Source of the DNA: Woeseia oceani
GTDB taxonomy: Bacteria > Pseudomonadota > Gammaproteobacteria > Steroidobacterales > Woeseiaceae
Assembly: GCF_001677435.1 (NCBI RefSeq)
Contig: NZ_CP016268.1
Location: 3,461,001-3,525,000, forward strand
Length of the DNA stretch: 64,000 nt
Reading direction: 5' to 3'
Of this stretch, positions 59,714-64,000 are shown piece by piece. The position numbers were made by a program, and so were the translations under genes. The notes beneath the pieces are model-generated. The model made no database searches. It worked only from the letters and a program-made list of their open reading frames with translations, and was not told the DNA's origin. Within the stretch, counting starts at the first letter, position 1; each line of letters opens with the position of its first letter.

Positions 59714-61822
59714 TCAATAACTTATACCGCCCCCACTCAGGCGTATTTGCCGGTCAGCATGGCGTATGGTTTCGACCCGGTGCGCGACCACGACGCGGGT
59801 GATCGCCAACCGCCGTAGCCGCGCATTGATACGCGCCTCGCTGGCAGCATCGAGGTGGCTCGTGAATTCATCGAGAAACAGGATCCGCGGCCGTCGGTAC
59901 AGTGCCCGGGCGAGCAAGAGTCGCTGCCGCTGCCCGCCAGACAATGCAGTTCCCATGTCCCCGACCACGGAAAAATACTGCATCGGCAACCGCTCAATGT
60001 ACGCCGCCAAGTCCGCGAAGCGAGCACAGGCTTTTGCGCGTGAGACATCGACATTCACATCAAAGAAACTGATGTTGTCCAGAATGCTGCCGCAGAACAG
60101 ACGGTCCTCCTGCATGACCGCCGCAATTTGCCGACGGTAACGAAGCACACCGTAACGGCACAGGTGATGACCATTGATATCGACACTGCCCGACGCAGGC
60201 TCCAGCAATCCCATGAGAATTTTGATCAGCGTCGTCTTGCCACAACCGGATGGGCCGGTCAGAACAACGTGCTCGCCTGCGCGAATGTCGAATGAGATCG
60301 CCTTGAGAATATCGGCGTCACCCTCGGCGTATCGAAAGCGCAGATTGGATGCACGTAGCGACAAGCGCGTATCCATCCGTTGCACGTTACCCGCTGCAAA
60401 TGAATAGGCCGGTTCCCGGTCTGTTTGCACGATATCCGCCAGGCGGTCGAGCAGTACGCGAGCCAAGCGAAACTCCAGCAACCGGTCGATGAGGGCGGCA
60501 GCCCGTTCCGTAAACAGCGCCCGGTAGGCCAGGAACGCCACCAGCATGCCAGTGGTGAAACGGCCATCCAGGATAGCCAGCGCAGCGAGCCAGACAACGA
60601 CGACGAACTGCAGACCAAACAACAGTTGATTGATGCCGAGTTGCCAGATCTGCAAGCGATTGCCGCGTATGACCGGGTTCCAGGCTTCAGCAAGGCGGTT
60701 CTGGTAGCCAAGATCACGTTGCCATTCCTGACACGAAGTCTTGATCGCCAGCAGACCGCGCACGCTTTCCAGAAAATGGCTGTCGCGGCTTGCCGCCAGC
60801 ACCTGCGCCTCCTGCGAGGCGCCATGCAACGACGGCACCATGAATGCTCGCGCAACAAAATAAGCAGTGACCGATGCCAACACCACGCCGGCCAGCCGGT
60901 AGTCGTACGCAAACATGACGCATAAGGTGGTGACCGCCATCAGCCCATCGACCGCTGCCTCGACAAACTGCCGCGTGATGAGCTGCTGCAGCGCAGCGGC
61001 CGCCGAAAAACGCGACTGCACATCGCCAAGGTGGCGCTTCTCGAAAAAGGACAGAGGCAAACGGATAAGGTGACTGAATACCCGGCCGGCAAGCTGCAGG
61101 TTGAAGCGCGTGCTGAGCGTGACGACCACCCAGGACCGCAGCATGGAGATGGCCGTTTGCATCAGGATCAGCAACCCGCAGGCAACAGCCAGCAATGTCA
61201 GCAAGCCGCGATCACCGCTCAGCACGACGTCGTCAATAACCAGCTGGCTGTAGAACGGCAACAGCAATGCCAGAACCTGCAGGGTCAGTGACAACACGAA
61301 CACCATGGCGAGTGCCGCCAGCAAACCACGCGCATCGGCCACCAGCTGGCGAAAGCGCAGTCGTGACGTTGCCTTGCCGGTCTCAAACGACGGTGCCGGG
61401 GTAAACTCGACGGCCACTCCCGAGAACGCGCGGCTCAGTTCGCGGTGCCTGACCCGGCGTCGACCAAGCGCCGGGTCGATGACTACAGCACTGTGTCTGC
61501 CCAGCTTCTCCAGCACCACAAAATGATCGAGATTCCAGTGCAGCAGACACGGCAGATGCAGGTGCTTCAGTTCGCCGGGATCGGCACGCACGGGCCGTGA
61601 TGCCAACGACAATGTTTCGGCCAGTTGCAGCAAACGCGTCAGGTTGGTTCCCTGTAGTGACGCAGCGTATTGCTGCCGCAATGTCGACAGCTCCATTCGC
61701 TTGCCATAGTAGGACGCGATCATCGCCAGGCAGGACAGGCCGCATTCTGCTGCTTCGCTTTGCAGCACCAGGGGAACACGTCGTCGCCTCCAGAAACGAA
61801 GGTCCGGTGTGCCGGCGGACAT
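59714..61822 (-). CDS. C39-peptidase ABC exporter (CvaB/PCAT type)
   Basis: 702 residues. Start ATG 61822 overlaps the HlyD stop by one base (TGATG). N-terminal C39 protease: Cys in SEAAECGLSCLAMIASYYG, His in LLHWNLDHFVVLEK, Asp in VIDPALGRR, so the leader-cleaving triad is intact. Then six membrane helices and an ATPase: Walker A LTGPSGCGKTTLIK, signature LSGGQRQRLLLARAL, Walker B ILFLDEFTSHLD, H-loop VVVAHRVE. Such proteins cleave double-glycine leaders and export microcins or RiPPs. No precursor gene seen nearby. Confidence 0.95.
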   Translation of the reverse strand: MSAGTPDLRFWRRRRVPLVLQSEAAECGLSCLAMIASYYGKRMELSTLRQQYAASLQGTNLTRLLQLAETLSLASRPVRADPGELKHLHLPCLLHWNLDHFVVLEKLGRHSAVVIDPALGRRRVRHRELSRAFSGVAVEFTPAPSFETGKATSRLRFRQLVADARGLLAALAMVFVLSLTLQVLALLLPFYSQLVIDDVVLSGDRGLLTLLAVACGLLILMQTAISMLRSWVVVTLSTRFNLQLAGRVFSHLIRLPLSFFEKRHLGDVQSRFSAAAALQQLITRQFVEAAVDGLMAVTTLCVMFAYDYRLAGVVLASVTAYFVARAFMVPSLHGASQEAQVLAASRDSHFLESVRGLLAIKTSCQEWQRDLGYQNRLAEAWNPVIRGNRLQIWQLGINQLLFGLQFVVVVWLAALAILDGRFTTGMLVAFLAYRALFTERAAALIDRLLEFRLARVLLDRLADIVQTDREPAYSFAAGNVQRMDTRLSLRASNLRFRYAEGDADILKAISFDIRAGEHVVLTGPSGCGKTTLIKILMGLLEPASGSVDINGHHLCRYGVLRYRRQIAAVMQEDRLFCGSILDNISFFDVNVDVSRAKACARFADLAAYIERLPMQYFSVVGDMGTALSGGQRQRLLLARALYRRPRILFLDEFTSHLDAASEARINARLRRLAITRVVVAHRVETIRHADRQIRLSGGGISY

Positions 61823-63069
61823 CAGCCAATGCGGCGAGCTGCCGCCTCCAGAGGCGCAAGCAGCCACCCAATCAAGGTACGTGTTTCACCCAGCACTTCG
61901 GCGCTAACGGCCATACCCGGCTCAAGCAATGAAGTGGTTCGCTGTAATGTGCCGCGTGCCGCCACAAACTGTACTTTGACGAGGTAGACGGGTTCTCGTA
62001 CAAGCAACGGCACCCGTAAATCCGCTGGCATGGCCAGCGAACCGGACACGGCCGAAACCACGCCCTCCACGACCCCGAATTTTTGAAACGGCAGCGCGTC
62101 AATGCGCATGCGCACGGCATCGCCTTTGGTCAGAAAGGCGATGTGCCGGTCCGGCACCAGCAATTCCACGTAGTAGCGGGCTTGCTCCGGCAGTATCGAC
62201 AACAGCGCGTGCTGTGCGTCGACCGCTTCCCCGCGACGAACCAGCATGCCACTGACGGTACCGGCCAGCGGTGCTGGTACCACAAACTCCTTGTCGGCCA
62301 TTGCGTTTGCTATGTGCCGGTCGAGTTGCTCACCCGCAATACGGCGTTCCGACATCGCTTGCTGGAAGATAAGCGGCAGATCCGCGAGTTGCCGCGCAAG
62401 TCGTTGGTTGCTGGACTGCAGGACAGCAAGGCGCTGCTGCAGTTCGGTGCGCGCCAGGCTGCCGTCCAGCAATTGCAAACGCCGGCGTTCCACCTCCAGC
62501 GCCGCGCTATGGCCTTTCGCCGCGACTGCCACGTGAGCCGCCAACTCGTGCTCAAGAATGTCGAGACGTTGATCGGCAACCCGCAATTGTTGTTGCAGGA
62601 GGCCGGCTTCCTGTTCACCGTTTTCGAGCTGCTCACGCAACCGGGCCATTGCCGAAGCATGCAACCGTTTCGCTCTCCCGGCCTGCTCCGCTGAAACCGA
62701 CTTTTCCTGCAGCAAAGACGCAAGCAAAGCCTCATCGGTGTTACGGTCGGATGTCATTCTTGCGACAGAGACACGCAGCAGAGGCGCCCCGGCGGCAACG
62801 CTTGTGCCGTCCTGAACGAATACCTCCGCGACGACGCCATTGCGCTGGGCAAACACCGGCACATTGCCCGTTGTTGTAGTAACGTAGCCGCGCACGCTGT
62901 CACGCGCCGTATAGTTCCCAAAGATCAGCAAAGCCACGACAGCGAGCAGCAACAAACCTACCCCTGCTGTCAGCAGGCCCTGAGAGGGCGGTGGCAGTTC
63001 CACGCAACGACCGTGCAAACTGTCGAAACGCGCATCCACGGCCTCCTGCCGATAGAGCGGCTCAACCAT
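61822..63069 (-). CDS. HlyD-family periplasmic adaptor of the C39 exporter (CvaA-like)
   Basis: 415 residues from ATG 63069; TTG 63090 is in frame and also possible. One N-terminal helix (GLLTAGVGLLLLAVVALLIF), a lipoyl-like half (NVPVFAQRNGVVAEVFVQDG), a long coiled-coil hairpin (LEVERRRLQLLDGSLARTEL) and the second half (VVPAPLAGTVSGMLVRRGEA), then the beta-barrel. Bridges the ABC exporter to an outer-membrane TolC channel, which is not in the window. Confidence 0.93.
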   Translation of the reverse strand: MVEPLYRQEAVDARFDSLHGRCVELPPPSQGLLTAGVGLLLLAVVALLIFGNYTARDSVRGYVTTTTGNVPVFAQRNGVVAEVFVQDGTSVAAGAPLLRVSVARMTSDRNTDEALLASLLQEKSVSAEQAGRAKRLHASAMARLREQLENGEQEAGLLQQQLRVADQRLDILEHELAAHVAVAAKGHSAALEVERRRLQLLDGSLARTELQQRLAVLQSSNQRLARQLADLPLIFQQAMSERRIAGEQLDRHIANAMADKEFVVPAPLAGTVSGMLVRRGEAVDAQHALLSILPEQARYYVELLVPDRHIAFLTKGDAVRMRIDALPFQKFGVVEGVVSAVSGSLAMPADLRVPLLVREPVYLVKVQFVAARGTLQRTTSLLEPGMAVSAEVLGETRTLIGWLLAPLEAAARRIG

Positions 63070-63118
63070 GCGACGACCGTTCGTCGTCAACTCCCATGCG
63101 ATGCGCGGCGATACACAT
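63062..63118 (-). CDS. Possible 18-codon leader ORF overlapping the HlyD start
   Basis: ATG 63118 has an excellent ribosome site, GGGAGCG, 5 bases upstream, better than any for the adaptor gene itself. It encodes MCIAAHRMGVDDERSSHG and stops at 63064-63062, just past the HlyD ATG (63069). The layout suits translational coupling or a regulatory leader. Too short for statistical support, so it may be chance. Confidence 0.3.
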   Translation of the reverse strand: MCIAAHRMGVDDERSSHG

Positions 63119-63247
63119 TTCGACGCTCCCTGTCGCTACAACGCGAGTCCGGTTCCTGCGTTGCAGCGTAGCGCCTGACAGCTATCGCGAGTAGCGCCTA
63201 ATCCGGGCGATATGCCTGTCTTTGCAGCTTGTATTGCATGCGCGGAT

Positions 63248-64000
63248 CTAACCGCCAGCCAGGACCCGCAGCAATCGGTACCAGTACTGCAGTGCGTCGT
63301 TGAACGAGGCAACCGAGATGCGCTCGTCCTGACCGTGCGCCCGTTGCTCGTCGGGTTCTTCGGCAATTGCCGAAACGCCGTACACCGGAATGCCCGCGCT
63401 GCGGATAAACAAGCCGTCGGTCGCCCCGGTACTCATTTCCGGCTCAACCTTGATACCCGGCCACATCTCGCTGGCGACACTGGCAATGGGTTGCATGATG
63501 GAATCGGTCAACGGTGACAATGGCGACGGTCTGGCCACATCGATCTGGGTCAGCGTTACGTCGTAGGGTGCGACGATATCCGTCAATGTCTGCTTGACGA
63601 GCTCGACGCTCATCTGCGGCAGTACCCGGCAGTTGATCACGGCGGTTGCCGTCTGCGGCAGTGCGTTCTCCGCATGGCCGCCTTCGATCCCTGTGGCCAC
63701 ACAGGTCGTACGCGCTTGCGCGTTGAAATAGCTGTGCGCCGGCAACTCGGCCAGTTGCGCTTCGCTCAGGTCATTGTTGACCAGTGCGTCCAGCAACAGC
63801 TGTTCGTCACCTTCAGTCTCCGCTGACCGCGCGGCAAAAAACGCCCGTGTCGTATCATTCAGGTCAACCGGAAACTCGTGCTGTTGCTGGGCTGCAAGTG
63901 CCCGCGCCATTCTGTAAATCGGGTTGTCCTGCCGTGGCAGTGAGCTGTGACCGCCCGGGTCCAGCGCCTGCAGGCGAAAGCTGACGTAGACCTTTTCGCT
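63248..64000 (-). CDS. M20 family peptidase (N-terminus outside window)
   Basis: The frame is open to the right edge. Visible: the dimerisation-domain start (LDPGGHSSLPRQDNPIYRMA), then HAENALPQTATAVINCRVLP and the C-terminal metal region PEMSTGATDGLFIRSAGIPV with GQDERISVASFNDALQYWYR, whose preceding HGQDE carries a zinc-binding His. Similar to carboxypeptidase/aminoacylase M20A proteins. At least 250 residues lie in the window; the catalytic N-terminal half is missing. Confidence 0.9.
   Translation of the reverse strand, partial: SEKVYVSFRLQALDPGGHSSLPRQDNPIYRMARALAAQQQHEFPVDLNDTTRAFFAARSAETEGDEQLLLDALVNNDLSEAQLAELPAHSYFNAQARTTCVATGIEGGHAENALPQTATAVINCRVLPQMSVELVKQTLTDIVAPYDVTLTQIDVARPSPLSPLTDSIMQPIASVASEMWPGIKVEPEMSTGATDGLFIRSAGIPVYGVSAIAEEPDEQRAHGQDERISVASFNDALQYWYRLLRVLAGG

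Noticed and set aside
59657-59818. Plus-strand ORF with a signal-peptide-like start (MRLTPICRKPLLTTFLLLL) as exporter precursor
   Set aside because: It has no GG-type leader, no clear ribosome site, and its second half is antisense to the exporter gene; the hydrophobic stretch comes from an AT-rich gap.

Overview
The window reads as a chromosomal segment of a GC-rich, Gram-negative, aerobic heterotroph, most likely a gammaproteobacterium. Support comes from outer-membrane genes (a TonB receptor and a D15/BamA-type barrel), c-type cytochromes, periplasmic copper oxidases, dapF, dgkA, mscL and fau. A Woeseiales- or Steroidobacterales-like marine lineage would fit the gene mix, but that placement is inference. 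I saw no rRNA, tRNA, CRISPR array, transposase or phage gene. Nearly all sequence is coding, with tight operons and many 1-8 bp overlaps.

Layout: 1-4232 is an ECF sigma / FecR anti-sigma / STN-TonB receptor cell-surface signalling cassette, cut at the left edge. 4254-10876 is an envelope block with two LtaS/OpgB-type phosphoglycerol transferases around a D15 outer-membrane protein, plus dgkA, whose product would recycle the diacylglycerol these enzymes release. 11070-14526 holds a GntR/FCD regulator, an exported HD-domain protein and an amidohydrolase lipoprotein. 14981-18137 holds an MFS exporter, a thioredoxin-fold protein, two small unknown genes and a MarR regulator. 18148-28894 is a ten-gene run on the minus strand: NhaC antiporter, exported RidA, PQQ sugar dehydrogenase, SDR, M28 peptidase, second NhaC, three periplasmic proteins with C-terminal membrane anchors (two of them cupredoxin/multicopper oxidase) and a NAD-binding epimerase-like protein.

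29163-36995 has gamma-glutamyltransferase, two cytochromes c, an SMP-30-like protein, then a GNAT acetyltransferase / acetylpolyamine deacetylase / NhaC trio. 37142-46391 is mixed housekeeping: a decayed peptidoglycan-binding gene, a serine hydrolase, dapF with an M20 amidohydrolase, AlaX, DUF418, DUF1028, DUF937, a BON-LysM protein and fau. 46728-47888 carries dodecin and two small genes.

The most interesting locus is 48138-53718: a separate Hpt protein, an OmpR-type regulator, a coiled-coil protein, a transmembrane OmpA-domain protein with a large cytoplasmic part, a Ras/Rab-like small GTPase and a soluble hybrid histidine kinase, the last three joined by 4-bp ATGA overlaps. Together they contain every step of a His-Asp-His-Asp relay plus a GTPase switch and a peptidoglycan anchor. 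I infer an envelope-sensing G-protein phosphorelay; mscL follows directly. 54487-58670 has a diguanylate cyclase, a GARS-like ATP-grasp enzyme and a DUF962 protein. 59714-63118 is a C39-peptidase ABC exporter with its HlyD adaptor (microcin/RiPP-type export) and no visible precursor. The window ends inside an M20 peptidase gene.
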